The notes: generated from the sequence alone by a model not told the origin. DNA of 64,000 nucleotides from Halorubrum alkaliphilum (GCF_017873815.1 NZ_JAGGKQ010000002.1:124001-188000); one strand, 5' to 3'. Positions 41,617-51,392 are shown, counted from the first letter of the stretch. Numbers and translations: made by a program.

Positions 41617-42447
41617 TCAGTCGATGCCGTCGAGGACTCGGGGCAGACACCCCTCGCCCGGCTGGAAGTAAGAGTAATGGTCGCCGACGAGGTCGGTGAC
41701 GTCGACGTCGCGGTATCCAGCCGGGGCGGCGGCCGCGTCGGGGAGCCCGTCGTGTCCGACCGCCCGGGTTCGGTCCGAGGCGCGATACACCCACCCGAGA
41801 ACGCGGTCGTTCCGGCTGTGGAAGTTCCGGACCGGGGCGTCGATCGATCCGAACGCGGAACCGTACCGTCCGTCGTCCGCGGCGCTCACGCGCGGAATCG
41901 CCCCGCCGAGCAGCGAGACCGACCCGAGGACGTCGTCGCGTCCGCGCTCGTCGAGAACGCGAAGGGTCTCGCCGGTCACGCGCGCGCCGAGCGAGTAGCC
42001 GAGGAGATGAACGCGCCCACCGCCCGCGTCCGCCCGGTCTATCAGCCACCCGGCGAGCGGTTCGGCGTTGGCGTCGGCGGTCCGCTTCGCGTCCCCCCAG
42101 CCGACGTCGGAGTCCCAGCTGTAGGCGACGACCGACGCCTCCTCGTCGGGCCGTAGCTCCCGGATCCCGACCTGCGCCGTGTACGCTTGGTCACGGGCAG
42201 CCTCTGCGCCGGTGGAGAACCCGTGGACGAACAGGAACGCGGGGTCGGCGGCATCGAACTCCCACGACCCCTCGACCGACGGCGAGACGGTTCCGGAGCC
42301 ACTCGAGCCGTCGGCGTCGATCCGGCCGCGAGTGCTGAGGACCGGCTGTGTCCCGGGTGCCCTGAGATCGCCGTAATCGCCGTCCAAAGCCCGGGAAGCG
42401 TAGAGTCCGCCGCCGCCGACGAGCCCCAATCCGGCCGCGCCGCCCAC
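41617..42447 (-). CDS. Tat-type alpha/beta hydrolase, start codon unresolved
   Basis: At least 276 residues. The hydrolase part has FLFVHGFSTGAE, the nucleophile elbow LLGYSLGARV and a distal NFHSRNDRVLGW with the acid; the C-terminal GDHYSYFQP holds the likely histidine. The first start codon in frame is GTG 42447, but it falls inside a twin-arginine signal (FTRRRLLVGGAAG). The frame stays open upstream to about 42715 and encodes an acidic ESDGDI-repeat stretch, yet has no ATG, GTG or TTG. Either a start was lost through a small frameshift or a non-standard codon is used. The predicted location is extracytoplasmic. Confidence 0.7.
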   Translation of the reverse strand: MGGAAGLGLVGGGGLYASRALDGDYGDLRAPGTQPVLSTRGRIDADGSSGSGTVSPSVEGSWEFDAADPAFLFVHGFSTGAEAARDQAYTAQVGIRELRPDEEASVVAYSWDSDVGWGDAKRTADANAEPLAGWLIDRADAGGGRVHLLGYSLGARVTGETLRVLDERGRDDVLGSVSLLGGAIPRVSAADDGRYGSAFGSIDAPVRNFHSRNDRVLGWVYRASDRTRAVGHDGLPDAAAAPAGYRDVDVTDLVGDHYSYFQPGEGCLPRVLDGID

Positions 42448-42523
42448 GAGGAGCCGGCGGCGAGTGAAGGTCGGGCTCTCGGCCTCGTCGTCGTCGGCAG
42501 TCGTCTCGGTATCGCCGTCGCTT

Positions 42524-42583
42524 TCGATGTCGCCGTCGCTCTCGATGTCGCCGTCGCTCTCGATGTCGCCGTCGCTTTCGATG
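42524..42583. repeat. 18-bp tandem repeat upstream of the hydrolase
   Basis: Three copies of TCGATGTCGCCGTCGCTC (from 42524, 42542 and 42560) and a partial fourth. Read on the minus strand in the hydrolase frame it encodes repeated ESDGDI, an acidic linker typical of haloarchaeal secreted proteins, which argues that this stretch is or was coding. Confidence 0.9.
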
Positions 42584-42672
42584 CCATTGGCGTGGTCGTC
42601 GCCGGAGGGATTCGAAGTGATATCACGACGGTCGACCTCAACGAATAAAACTGCTTCCGACCCGGCGACGAC

Positions 42673-42681
42673 AATATAAAA
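42673..42681. promoter_or_regulatory. Bidirectional AT-rich promoter box
   Basis: AATATAAAA on the plus strand lies 21 bp before the ATG at 42702; its complement TTTTATATT faces the hydrolase on the minus strand. The single box could serve both divergent genes. Confidence 0.5.
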
Positions 42682-42701
42682 ACTCGGCCCGTATCGGTCG
42701 T

Positions 42702-43121
42702 ATGGGGTATCCAGTCACCTACCACTGTCCCGCGTGTGAGACGATAGTCCAGATCGAACGCGACGGCTATCTCGCGGACAAGGCGGTGACTCCGTATCCA
42801 TTCGAGGGCTGGGCGTACGTCGATCCGACGGCGGCGTTCGAGGGCGACGCCGCGGACGGCGTCCGGTTCGTCTGCGGCGAGAGCGACGGCGTCGTCTGGG
42901 ACCCTCGCGGAACGAACGCCGACGGCGTCGACGAGAGCGGCGATGACGACGGCGAAGCCTCCGCCGTCGGGTGTGGTGAGTCCTTCTACCTCTCGTTCGT
43001 CCGGTACGACGAGGGACGAGAGATCGACCCACGGGCCGAAACCGAACTCGTGGAGATCGATCCGGATCCCCGTCCGAGCGGCCCCCGTGGACCCTCGGGG
43101 CCCGACGGCGGCTTCTGGTGA
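42702..43121 (+). CDS. Conserved hypothetical protein with zinc-ribbon-like start
   Basis: 139-residue acidic protein that I do not recognise. It begins GYPVTYHCPACETIVQIERD, with a CxxC pair; two more cysteines (FVCGESDG and VGCGESFYLSF) could complete a zinc site. The tail DPRPSGPRGPSGPDGG is low-complexity. Promoter spacing indicates a leaderless start. No operon partner is evident. Confidence 0.65.
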   Translation: MGYPVTYHCPACETIVQIERDGYLADKAVTPYPFEGWAYVDPTAAFEGDAADGVRFVCGESDGVVWDPRGTNADGVDESGDDDGEASAVGCGESFYLSFVRYDEGREIDPRAETELVEIDPDPRPSGPRGPSGPDGGFW

Positions 43122-43200
43122 GCACCCTCGCCGAACGGGTCGGCTCCGAGGGGTCCACACCAACCGTATCGTTATGTCCCTGAAGCCCGACGGTCCACGT

Positions 43201-43530
43201 ATGCCGGACACCAAGTCGGGGCGGGACAAGCAGGCCCACGATCAGGAACGGCGACGGATCGAGCGGGACGTCTCCGAGGCGGTCGACCGTGCCGACGAGT
43301 CCGAACCCCCGGACGACACCCCGGTCGAGTGTTACCGACGGAGCTGTACTGAGCCCGCCGCGTTCTCGGTCACGGAACGCTATCAGGAGGACACCGGAAA
43401 GGGTGCGGTGGAGGCGACGGCGCTGCTGTGTGAGATCCACACCGGGGAGGAAGCGCCGACGAACCTCGACAAGGCGTATTCGGACTACGTGTTCCGGGTC
43501 GAACCCGTCGCCGCGGCGAGCGACGACTGA
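43201..43530 (+). CDS. Conserved haloarchaeal hypothetical protein with cysteine pairs
   Basis: 109-residue protein with a charged, helical N-terminus and a folded C-terminal part containing VECYRRSCTEPAAFSVTERY and ALLCEIHTGEEAPTNLDKAY. The three cysteines and a histidine could bind zinc. The function is unknown. An ATG at 43174 is in frame and would add nine residues; the start cannot be decided by sequence alone. It is followed after about 70 bp by mch. Confidence 0.65.
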   Translation: MPDTKSGRDKQAHDQERRRIERDVSEAVDRADESEPPDDTPVECYRRSCTEPAAFSVTERYQEDTGKGAVEATALLCEIHTGEEAPTNLDKAYSDYVFRVEPVAAASDD

Positions 43531-43600
43531 GCGCTTCCGGACGCGCCGCGTGACGACGCCGACCGACAAACCCCTTAGGTGGGGAGGCAAAAGGGGGCGT

Positions 43601-44539
43601 ATGGAAAGCATCAACCGGACCGCGATCGAGCTCGTCGACGAGGCGCTCGACTTCGCCGGCGAACTCGACGTCGCGGGCTACGAACTCGACAACGGAGCGA
43701 CGGTCATCGACTTCGGGATCGACGCCACGGGTGGAGTCGAGGCCGGGCTCCTGTTGACGGAGATCCAGACGGCCGGACTCGCGAGCGTGAACACGCGCAT
43801 GGGCGAGGTCGCCGACGCGCCCCGCGGCTACGTCGAGCTGTCGACCGATCACCCCGCAGTCGCGCTGTTGTGCTCGCAGAAGGCGGGCTGGGAGCTGGCG
43901 TTCGAGAACGGCTTCGAAGGACTCGGATCCGGACCCGCACGGGCGCTCGTCGGACAGGAAGCCGAGTTCGAGCGCGTCGGCTACTACGACACCTCGGAGT
44001 TCGCCACGCTCGCGATCGAGTCGACGACTCTTCCGGACGAGACTGTCGCCGAACACGTCGCCGACCTCGCCGAGGTCGACCCGGAGGGCGTGTTCCTCCC
44101 GACGTACGCCACGGGGTCGACCGCGGGATCCGTCTCGACCGCCGCTCGAGCCGCCGAGCTCGCCGTGTTCCGCCTGCTGGAGCTTGGCTACGAACCGACG
44201 GACGTGCTCCACGCGTCCGGCTCCGCGCCGATCGCCCCGGTCACGCGCGACGAAGGGGAGGCGATGGGACGCACCAACGACGCCCTCGCCTACGGTGGGG
44301 AGGTCCATCTTCAGGTCGCACGCGACGACGACCGGTTCGAGCGGATCGTTTCCACCGTGCGCGACGACTACGGAACCCCGTTCGTCGAGGTGTTCGAGGA
44401 GGCCGACTGGGACTTCTACGAGGTTCCCGAGAGCGTCTTCGCCCCGGCACAGGTCACCGTCGACGTCGTGGACGGCCCCGTGTACACGGTGGGAGAGACC
44501 GACGAGGAGCTGCTCGCGGAGTCGTTCGGCTATCGCTGA
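43601..44539 (+). CDS. mch: Methenyltetrahydromethanopterin cyclohydrolase
   Basis: 312-residue enzyme of archaeal one-carbon metabolism, hydrolysing the methenyl group on the pterin carrier; in haloarchaea, which lack methanogenesis, it is thought to serve folate-like C1 transfers. The sequence shows the family body: ATVIDFGIDATGGVEAGLLL, CSQKAGWELA, FLPTYATGSTAGSVSTAARAA (split near residues 165-185) and HASGSAPIAPV. Full-length and without obvious defects. Confidence 0.92.
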   Translation: MESINRTAIELVDEALDFAGELDVAGYELDNGATVIDFGIDATGGVEAGLLLTEIQTAGLASVNTRMGEVADAPRGYVELSTDHPAVALLCSQKAGWELAFENGFEGLGSGPARALVGQEAEFERVGYYDTSEFATLAIESTTLPDETVAEHVADLAEVDPEGVFLPTYATGSTAGSVSTAARAAELAVFRLLELGYEPTDVLHASGSAPIAPVTRDEGEAMGRTNDALAYGGEVHLQVARDDDRFERIVSTVRDDYGTPFVEVFEEADWDFYEVPESVFAPAQVTVDVVDGPVYTVGETDEELLAESFGYR

Positions 44540-44546
44540 CCCCCCG

Positions 44547-45068
44547 ATGCGACTCAAACCAGTCCCCGAGCCGCCGACGGATCTCGACGCCCTCGACGCG
44601 TTTCGGCGGGCGGTCCCCCTCGTCCCCGGCAGCGAAGACGACTGCTGTGCCCGCCTTCGAGACCGACGTGACCTCGCGGACCGTCAGGCCGCGAACGACT
44701 GGCTCGCGTTCCTCCGAGCGCTCGGGCTCGCCCGCGAGACCCCACGGGGGTTCGTCCGGTCTGACGCGGCGGCGACTCCCGAACTCGTCCGGGAGGGGCT
44801 CCGTGACGGCGTACTGCTCGTTCCGGAGACGCTCGCGTTGTTGCGGGACGCGTCGACCGAGGAGCCGGTGACGCCCGCCTCGTTGTTTGCGGCGACCCGC
44901 GAGTCGGTCCCGCGTCACGACCGGGCGCGCGACCCGAAGTGGGAGGCGACGTGGCGCGAGCGAGCGGACCGGCTCCTCCGCTGGCTCGCGCTCGTCAATC
45001 TGGCGGAGGCGGTCGCTGCCGACGCGCCCGCGTCCGAGCCCGGGTACGTCGCAGGGGACGCGGCCTGA
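44547..45068 (+). CDS. Conserved haloarchaeal hypothetical protein
   Basis: 173-residue protein rich in leucine, alanine and arginine, probably all-helical. It begins MRLKPVPEPPTDLDALDAF, has a cysteine pair DDCCARL near residue 33, and a helical core RQAANDWLAFLRALGLA that recalls winged-helix folds, but no confident DNA-binding motif. It starts 7 bp after the mch stop, so co-transcription is likely; its function is not known to me. Confidence 0.7.
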   Translation: MRLKPVPEPPTDLDALDAFRRAVPLVPGSEDDCCARLRDRRDLADRQAANDWLAFLRALGLARETPRGFVRSDAAATPELVREGLRDGVLLVPETLALLRDASTEEPVTPASLFAATRESVPRHDRARDPKWEATWRERADRLLRWLALVNLAEAVAADAPASEPGYVAGDAA

Positions 45069-45123
45069 CCGGCTCGGAAACCCGTAACAAACCTTTTACT
45101 CGCCCCCGGAGTGTTTACGGGAC

Positions 45124-46329
45124 ATGGGACGATTCGAGGGGCGCGAGCCGCCACAGAAGGTCACCTACGAGCCCGCGAGCGTGAAGGACCTCCTCGTGGA
45201 GATGAAAGACACCGCGGAGCTGCTTATCGACCTCTCCTACTCCGCCGTGCTCCACGGTAGCCCCACGGTCGCACAGGAGGTCATCGAGCTCGAGAACCGG
45301 ATGGACGTGCTCCAGATGCGCGCCCGGATGAGCCTGATGCTCGCGGCCCGGAACCCGGACGAGGCGGAGCGGCTCGCACCCGTCCTCGGCGTCGTCGCCG
45401 CCGCGGACAAGGTCTCCGACGCCGCCGGCGACATCGCGAAGATCGTGTTGGAGGAGATCGGCCTCCCGGACGCGATGCGCGGCGCGCTCTCCGAGGGCGT
45501 CGAGACGCTCGTTCGCGCCACCGTCTCAGCCGACTCCGAGTACACCGGCAGGACACTGACGGGGATCGATCTGGAGTCCGAGACGGGCGTCCGAGTCATC
45601 GCCATCCGCCGCGACGACGACTGGATCCTCAACCCCGGGCCGAACACCCGATTACAAACCGACGACGTAACGCTCCTCCGTGGGCCCGAAGGTGGCGTGG
45701 CCGACGTGTATCCGACCCTTACCGGGGAGCCGTTCGAACCGGACGAGCCGGTCGAACCCGCCATCGACGATCTGGAGCGTGCCGTCGAATCCATCGTGTT
45801 GATGAAGAACCTCTCGGAGCTCGCCGTCGACTTGGCGTACGGCTCCGTGCTGTTCGACAACGAGGAACTCGCGGAGGAAGTGACGAACTTGGAAGTCGAG
45901 GTCGACGCGCTCCAGTCGCGGTTTGAGGCGTGGACGCTGCGCGCGGCGAGGGAGGCCGACGATCCGGTCGCACTCCGCGGACTCATCCACCTCGGCGTTG
46001 CCACCGAGGAGATATCCGATGCGGCGTTGGAGATCACGGAGGGGGTGATCCGCGACATCGGCGTCCACCCCGTCGTCGAGATGGCCGTTCAGGAGTCCGA
46101 CGAGATCATCACCCGAACCACGGTGCGTAAGGGAAGCGCGCTCGACGGAACCGACGTCGTGGCCGGCGTCCCCGCGACTGACATCGCCACGAGCGTCCTC
46201 GCCGTCCGCCGGCCCGAGGAGGGATGGCTCGTCGGCCCGGACATCGACACGACGCTCCGCGCTGGCGACGTCATCATCTCGAAGGGGACGCGCACCTCTG
46301 CCGAGGAGTTCGACGAGTTGGCGTCGTGA
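45124..46329 (+). CDS. PhoU/TrkA-C domain regulator of ion transport
   Basis: 401-residue protein made of two similar halves. Each half has a PhoU-like helical domain (SVKDLLVEMKDTAELLIDL near 18 and VLMKNLSELAVDLAYG near 222) followed by a TrkA-C/RCK_C beta domain (GIDLESETGVRVIAIRRDDD near 142 and VLAVRRPEEGWLVGPDID near 358). TrkA-C domains bind small ligands and regulate potassium or divalent cation channels; PhoU-like helices bind metal clusters. The internal duplication indicates fusion of two ancestral units. A cytoplasmic regulatory role is inferred. Confidence 0.85.
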   Translation: MGRFEGREPPQKVTYEPASVKDLLVEMKDTAELLIDLSYSAVLHGSPTVAQEVIELENRMDVLQMRARMSLMLAARNPDEAERLAPVLGVVAAADKVSDAAGDIAKIVLEEIGLPDAMRGALSEGVETLVRATVSADSEYTGRTLTGIDLESETGVRVIAIRRDDDWILNPGPNTRLQTDDVTLLRGPEGGVADVYPTLTGEPFEPDEPVEPAIDDLERAVESIVLMKNLSELAVDLAYGSVLFDNEELAEEVTNLEVEVDALQSRFEAWTLRAAREADDPVALRGLIHLGVATEEISDAALEITEGVIRDIGVHPVVEMAVQESDEIITRTTVRKGSALDGTDVVAGVPATDIATSVLAVRRPEEGWLVGPDIDTTLRAGDVIISKGTRTSAEEFDELAS

Positions 46330-46366
46330 CCACACACCCCGCCGGATACGATCGATCCCTCGCCCG

Positions 46367-46726
46367 ATGACCGACCCGGCAACGCTCGCTCGGGAGTACT
46401 ACCGAACGATCGACGCCGACGAGTATGACGCGCTCGCCGACCTGCTCGCGCCGGAGTTCGTTCACGCACGCCCGGACCGGACGCTCTCCGGCCGCGACCG
46501 GTTCGTCGCGTTCACCCGCGACGAGCGCCCGATGACCGAGACGACGCACGTCGTCGAGACGGTGTACGACGTCGGACCCGGCGACTCCGGGAGCATCGCG
46601 GTCCGAGGTCGACTTCTCGACGCCGACGGCGCGGAGCTGTTCGCGTTCGTCGACGTGTTCACGGGTCGGGACCGCCGGCTCACACGGTTGGAGACGTACG
46701 TGTCCGCCGGAGCCGAAACCGGGTGA
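46367..46726 (+). CDS. SnoaL/NTF2-like protein
   Basis: 119-residue alpha+beta cone-fold protein: LAREYYRTIDADEYDALADLL opens the fold, followed by GRDRFVAFTRDE and the terminal sheet LFAFVDVFTGRDRRLTRLETYV. Members of this superfamily range from polyketide cyclases to binding proteins; no catalytic residue set can be asserted here. It follows the PhoU/TrkA-C gene by 38 bp and converges on arcS. Confidence 0.78.
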   Translation: MTDPATLAREYYRTIDADEYDALADLLAPEFVHARPDRTLSGRDRFVAFTRDERPMTETTHVVETVYDVGPGDSGSIAVRGRLLDADGAELFAFVDVFTGRDRRLTRLETYVSAGAETG

Positions 46727-46737
46727 GCTGCGACCGA

Positions 46738-48543
46738 CTACGACTTCTCGTCGACGTGGCGCACCTCGCTGGCGACCCCGCGGGTCGACTCGACCATCTC
46801 CGGACCGGACATCTCCGCGCGCCCGACCGCGAACGCCTTCGGTCCCTCGATGACGACCTCGTCGCCGACGCGGATCTCCGGGTCCGCGTCGACGACGCCG
46901 GGCGCGAGCACGGAGCCGTGCGGAACGAACCCGTCTATCTCGACCCGCTTCGTCGGCGCGTCGCTCTCGACCCACCGACGTGCGCCCGCGAGGGTAAACG
47001 AGAGCGTCCCGTACTGCGGGACCATGGTCGCGAGCTGGATTCCCGGTTCCCCCTCGCGACCGTCACCGTCGGCGTCGGCCCACACCTGGAGTTTGGGGTA
47101 GCGACCAGTGGTTAGCACGTCGTCGCGGTCCCCCTCGCCGAACACCGCATCGCCGGCTCCGTCCCCGAGGAGGTAGTCGGCGAGTGCCCGGACGGTGTTG
47201 TGCTCGCGTTCACGCTTGCTGTAGGCGGGCTCGCCGTGGAGGGCGGCGTTCAGCTCCCCCAGCGACTCGTCGGTCGTCGGATGGTCGACGCAGGTGTACT
47301 CGAACGGAACGTCGATATCGGGGTCGGCCTCGACGCGCTCGCAGATCTCGCGGTAGCCGTCCGCGGGGACGTGTGCGACCACTCGCGAGTAGTCGTTCCG
47401 GCGCAGATACCGTCGGAGCACCTCCGCGACGAATTCGATCTCTGCTTCGGACCAGTCGCCAGTGACGACCGCGTCGTAGTGTTGGGCGGGGTAGGTCGTC
47501 TCCAACTCCTGAGGAACCACACCGATGGGGGAGGTCATCGACACCGTGTGGCCGCGCCACTTGATCGCGTCGTGGAACTGTCGGTGGCTCTGGGAGTCGC
47601 TGTAGGGTTTCGTCGCCGAGCAGGGGACCAACACCAGCGGCTGGTCGGAAAACCGGTTCCGGTACCGGCTCGTCACGCGGTCGGCGAACCGCCGGATCTC
47701 CACGCGGTCGAGCGTCTCGGCCGACGCGGCCGTGATCTCGGCGTTTCGGAGAACGGGCGTTCGCTCCTCGAGATACCCCCACTGGTCGTCGAACAGCCGG
47801 AGCGTCGCCGTGAGCCATCCCTCGTGGCGCGCCTGTCCCTCCAAATAGTCGCGGAGCCGACCCGAGCGGATCCGCTCGCGAACCCTGCGGAGTTCGGCTT
47901 CGAGCGCGTTGACGTTGTGCTCCGCACAGTCCGCTCGCGTGAACGACTCGCGAGGCTTCGAACACGCGGGACACGCACAGGGGAGCTCTTCGAGGTCTTC
48001 GAGGAAGTGCTCGGCGTCGGTAGTCAGGTACTTCCCCTCTGTCCCCTTCGTCCGCGCGAGCGAGGCGTCGACGAGGTCGACGCCGGCGGCGACGAGCGTG
48101 GCGACGTTCGCGGGGGTAGCGACGCCCGAGAGCAGTAATGCGGTGTCGGCCGGCAGCGCGTCCTTTGCCGCGAGTATCGCGTCGCGGAACGCTTCGCCGT
48201 GGCCGACGAACCCGGCGGCATCCGCGAGGACGTACGCGTCCGCACCGACGTGTCGGAGACCCTCGCTGTCGACGACGGCCGCGGTCGGCGCGTCGAGGTC
48301 CGGGTGCTCGACACGGAACGACTCCCGCACCTCCTCCCGTGTCCCCGCGGGAAACGAGCGGTGTGGGAGCACCGTGAGCACTGACTCGTCGCCGTCCGGT
48401 ACGTCGCGATCGGTCGTCCAGAGGCTTCCAGCGTCCGCCAGAAACGGGTCCGCGAGCGCGGGCGTCACGACGGAGTCGGCGAGGCGGAGCTCCCCGAGCC
48501 GGGCTGCGCCGTCCCGCTCGTGGACCTCGAAGTAGTCGGTCAT
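46738..48543 (-). CDS. arcS: Archaeosine synthase (ArcS / TgtA2)
   Basis: 601-residue enzyme that completes archaeosine at position 15 of archaeal tRNA by modifying preQ0-containing tRNA. The N-terminal two thirds are TGT-like but lack base-exchange residues. The cysteine cluster PCACPACSKP binds zinc, and the ArcS signature VPCSATKPYSDSQSH is present near residue 306. A C-terminal PUA domain (VDADPEIRVGDEVVIEGP, near 560) binds tRNA. ATG 48543 gives MTDYFEVHERDGAARL, the family start; upstream readings add a basic tail. Confidence 0.93.
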   Translation of the reverse strand: MTDYFEVHERDGAARLGELRLADSVVTPALADPFLADAGSLWTTDRDVPDGDESVLTVLPHRSFPAGTREEVRESFRVEHPDLDAPTAAVVDSEGLRHVGADAYVLADAAGFVGHGEAFRDAILAAKDALPADTALLLSGVATPANVATLVAAGVDLVDASLARTKGTEGKYLTTDAEHFLEDLEELPCACPACSKPRESFTRADCAEHNVNALEAELRRVRERIRSGRLRDYLEGQARHEGWLTATLRLFDDQWGYLEERTPVLRNAEITAASAETLDRVEIRRFADRVTSRYRNRFSDQPLVLVPCSATKPYSDSQSHRQFHDAIKWRGHTVSMTSPIGVVPQELETTYPAQHYDAVVTGDWSEAEIEFVAEVLRRYLRRNDYSRVVAHVPADGYREICERVEADPDIDVPFEYTCVDHPTTDESLGELNAALHGEPAYSKREREHNTVRALADYLLGDGAGDAVFGEGDRDDVLTTGRYPKLQVWADADGDGREGEPGIQLATMVPQYGTLSFTLAGARRWVESDAPTKRVEIDGFVPHGSVLAPGVVDADPEIRVGDEVVIEGPKAFAVGRAEMSGPEMVESTRGVASEVRHVDEKS

Positions 48544-48622
48544 ACGTTCCCTCGCCGGGGGACGGTCAATTCTCTTGTGTTCCACGGACGCGGGTGGGGG
48601 TGATCGACGCCCCCGAAACGGC

Positions 48623-49669
48623 TCAGTGCCCGCGAGTGATGAGGTAGTCCGCGATGTCCTCCAAGAGGCTCCGAGACTCGCTTTCGGGGAGGACCTTGAG
48701 GTGTTCCTTCGACCGGGCAGTGAGCTCCTCGGCCGTGTTGCGAGCGTAGGCGATGGAGCCCGTGGCTTCGAGCGACTTGACCGCGTCGTCGACCTCCGGC
48801 TCCGTCACCTCTGCGGGCGTCTCGGCGTCGACGAGTCCGTCGACGTCGAGGCCCTCCTGTCGGGCGTGAAGCGTTATCAACGTCTCTTTCCCCTCGACGA
48901 GGTCGGAGCCGCGCTGTTTGCCGAGTTCCTCCGAAGGAACCGTCAGGTCGAGCACGTCGTCCTGGATCTGGAACGCTCGACCGGAGTCGATGCCGTACTG
49001 ATAGAGCGCGTCGACGACTTCCTCGTCCGCGCCGAGGAGGATGGCCGGCGTCGCGGCGGCCGCACCGTACAACACGGCCGTCTTCAGCTCGACCATTTCC
49101 AGATACTCCTCGGGGAGGATGTCATCGCGGGTCTCGAAGGCGACGTCGAGCGCCTGCCCTTCGCAAATCTCCGTACACGTGGACGCGAGCATCCGCATCG
49201 CTTCCAATCCCGCGGCCGGGTCCGCACCGGTCTCGGTCATGAACTCAAACGCCTTCGAGTACAGCGTGTCGCCGGCGAGGATCGCCGTCGACGTGTCGTA
49301 CTTCTCGTGGACCGCGGGCACGCCGCGCCGGAGATCATCCTCGTCCATGATGTCGTCGTGGATCAGCGTGAACGACTGGATCACCTCGATGGCGACCGCC
49401 GCACGCATGACGTCCACGGGCTCGCCGTCGAGGGAGGTGAACGCGCGGAACTCCTCGCCCATGGGTTCGGTTCCGGTGACGGCCTCCGCCGCGAGCGTCG
49501 TCACGGTCGGCCGGAGCCGCTTGCCGCCGGCCTCGAGGATGTATCGGGAGGCCTCGTACAGTCGCTCCGGGTGTTGGATCGGTAACTCCTCGTCGATAGC
49601 GGCGTTGACCAGTTCGCGCCGCTCGCGGATGGCGTCGAGCACCCGCGCCTCCGTCGTCTCGGTCGTCAT
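48623..49669 (-). CDS. idsA: Polyprenyl (geranylgeranyl/farnesyl) diphosphate synthase
   Basis: 348-residue trans-prenyltransferase that builds the C15-C20 chains of archaeal lipids. The first aspartate-rich motif is [13 protein letters not shown] near residue 105, the second [11 protein letters not shown] near 233, and [10 protein letters not shown] near 46 binds isopentenyl diphosphate. Small residues before the first motif are compatible with geranylgeranyl product length, not proof. The start overlaps the RNase J stop (ATGA), forming an operon. Confidence 0.93.
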   Translation of the reverse strand: MTTETTEARVLDAIRERRELVNAAIDEELPIQHPERLYEASRYILEAGGKRLRPTVTTLAAEAVTGTEPMGEEFRAFTSLDGEPVDVMRAAVAIEVIQSFTLIHDDIMDEDDLRRGVPAVHEKYDTSTAILAGDTLYSKAFEFMTETGADPAAGLEAMRMLASTCTEICEGQALDVAFETRDDILPEEYLEMVELKTAVLYGAAAATPAILLGADEEVVDALYQYGIDSGRAFQIQDDVLDLTVPSEELGKQRGSDLVEGKETLITLHARQEGLDVDGLVDAETPAEVTEPEVDDAVKSLEATGSIAYARNTAEELTARSKEHLKVLPESESRSLLEDIADYLITRGH

Positions 49670-51018
49670 TCGACGATCTGGATGGTGCTCCCGTTCTGCG
49701 TGACGTGGAGGTCACGACCGAGCTTGTACCCCTGTGAGCTCGCGAGATCGACGTACGGCGAGCGCCCCGTCATGTCTTGGTGACCGGGGATGACGTGTTG
49801 CGGCTGGAGCGCCTGGAGCATCTCGTAGTGGCCCTCCTCGCGGAGGTGACCGGAGACGTGGATGTCGTCGTAGAGGCGCGCGCCCTGCATCCGGAGCAGC
49901 TGTTCGGACTGGTAGCGCTGCCCCTCGTTCGTGGGCTCCGGGATGACGCTCGCGCTGAAGACGACCTTGTCGCCGTCCTCCAGTTCGTACGGCGTCTCGC
50001 CGCGACCCATGCGGGTCAACATCGCGCGCGGCTCGCCCTGGTGGCCCGTCACGATGGGGAGGAAGTTCCCCTTCCCCTCCTTCATGATCCGCTTGAACGC
50101 GCGGTCGACCGACTTCCGGTGGCCGTACATGCCGACGTCGCCCTGGAAGTCGACGAAGTCGAGCCGTTCCGCGGTGCCCGAGTACTTCTCCATCGAGCGG
50201 CCGAGCAGGACCGGCTGCCGGCCGATCTCGCGGGCGTACTCGACGAGCGTCTTCACGCGGGCGATGTGGGAGGAGAACGTCGTGGCGACGATGCCGCCGG
50301 AGTAGTCCTCCATCGAGGTGAGCGTGTCCTCGACGTGCTTTTTCGCGTACGACTCGGAGGGCGTTCGACCCTTGCGGCCGGCGTTCGTACAGTCCTCGAT
50401 GTACGCGAGGACGCCCTCGTCCTGACGGCCGATCTCGCGGAAGCGGTCCATGTCGATCGGGTCGCCGATGACGGGGGTGTGGTCCAGTCGCTTGTCGAGG
50501 CCGTAGACGATCGCGCCCTCGGGCGTGTGCAGCACCGGATTGATTGCGTCGATGATCGAGTGCGTGACGTTCACGAACTCCATCTCGATCTGCTCGGAGT
50601 CGCCGATGGGCATCGTGCCGCCCGCCTCCATCTTCACGAGGTCGTTGTCGACCTGGAACTTCCCCTCGTCGGCGATCTGCTGTTCGACCAGTTCGATCGT
50701 GTACGGCGAGCCGACGACCGGCGCGTCGTAGCGGTGGGCGAGCTTCGGGATCGCCGCGATGTGGTCGAGGTGACCGTGGGTCGGGACGATCGCCTGGACG
50801 TCGCCCTCCAGGTCGCTCATGATCCGGTCGTCCGGGATGGCTCCCATGTCGATCAGGTCGAGGCTGTGCATCTTCTCGGCCTCCACGTTGTCGTGGATGA
50901 GGACCTTACTGAGGTTCAGGCCCATGTCGAAGATGACGATGTCCTCGCCCGCTCGGACCGCCGTCATCTGTCTGCCGACCTCCTCGTATCCGCCGATTGT
51001 CGCGATTTCGATTTCCAT
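49666..51018 (-). CDS. rnj: Ribonuclease J (beta-CASP 5'-3' exoribonuclease)
   Basis: 450-residue metallo-beta-lactamase/beta-CASP nuclease. Motif 2 is [15 protein letters not shown] near residue 79. Further conserved parts are [29 protein letters not shown], the beta-[15 protein letters not shown] and the C-terminal [15 protein letters not shown] with [10 protein letters not shown]. Archaeal RNase J degrades RNA from monophosphorylated 5' ends. The coupling to idsA is widespread in euryarchaea and unexplained. Confidence 0.93.
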   Translation of the reverse strand: MEIEIATIGGYEEVGRQMTAVRAGEDIVIFDMGLNLSKVLIHDNVEAEKMHSLDLIDMGAIPDDRIMSDLEGDVQAIVPTHGHLDHIAAIPKLAHRYDAPVVGSPYTIELVEQQIADEGKFQVDNDLVKMEAGGTMPIGDSEQIEMEFVNVTHSIIDAINPVLHTPEGAIVYGLDKRLDHTPVIGDPIDMDRFREIGRQDEGVLAYIEDCTNAGRKGRTPSESYAKKHVEDTLTSMEDYSGGIVATTFSSHIARVKTLVEYAREIGRQPVLLGRSMEKYSGTAERLDFVDFQGDVGMYGHRKSVDRAFKRIMKEGKGNFLPIVTGHQGEPRAMLTRMGRGETPYELEDGDKVVFSASVIPEPTNEGQRYQSEQLLRMQGARLYDDIHVSGHLREEGHYEMLQALQPQHVIPGHQDMTGRSPYVDLASSQGYKLGRDLHVTQNGSTIQIVE

Positions 51019-51359
51019 GATGTGTAGTCTGTGAGCGCCGTGAACCGGCGTCTATCACTGAGTCCCCGCAAAGGAGCCGTCAGCCCTGGCGTTCAACCGC
51101 GCGTCGGTGAAGGCCCCGCTACGGCCGAGTCGTCGCCGACCCACCGTGTCCCGCGGGAGTGTGGTATCTGGGAATACAGGTGCGTATCTTAAAAACACCC
51201 GGGTTCGGTCCCACAGCGCATTGTTCCCACCCAGTCGGCTACCACTCCTACAGAGGGAACTGCTTCGCTGGTACTGCTTTGAGATCGGCGGATCCGCTTC
51301 GAAAGATGCTGAAGAAGCGTCAACTCTGGTCGTATCCGTGTCCAGATGCGGTCCCGACA
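51019..51359. other. Intergenic stretch between divergent RNase J and Lsm genes
   Basis: About 340 bp without a credible gene. It contains a plus-strand TATA-like ATCTTAAAAAC near 51188-51198 whose expected start (about 51220) is 170 bp before the Lsm gene. It could give a small RNA or a long leader, but I see no recognisable RNA fold. Confidence 0.4.
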
Positions 51360-51368
51360 TTTTTATTA
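51360..51368 (+). promoter_or_regulatory. TATA box of the Lsm/eL37 operon
   Basis: TTTTTATTA lies 25-33 bp before the ATG at 51393 and supports this start over longer in-frame readings, which would cross the promoter. Confidence 0.65.
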
Positions 51369-51392
51369 CCGCGAGGGGTCCGGGTACAGACA

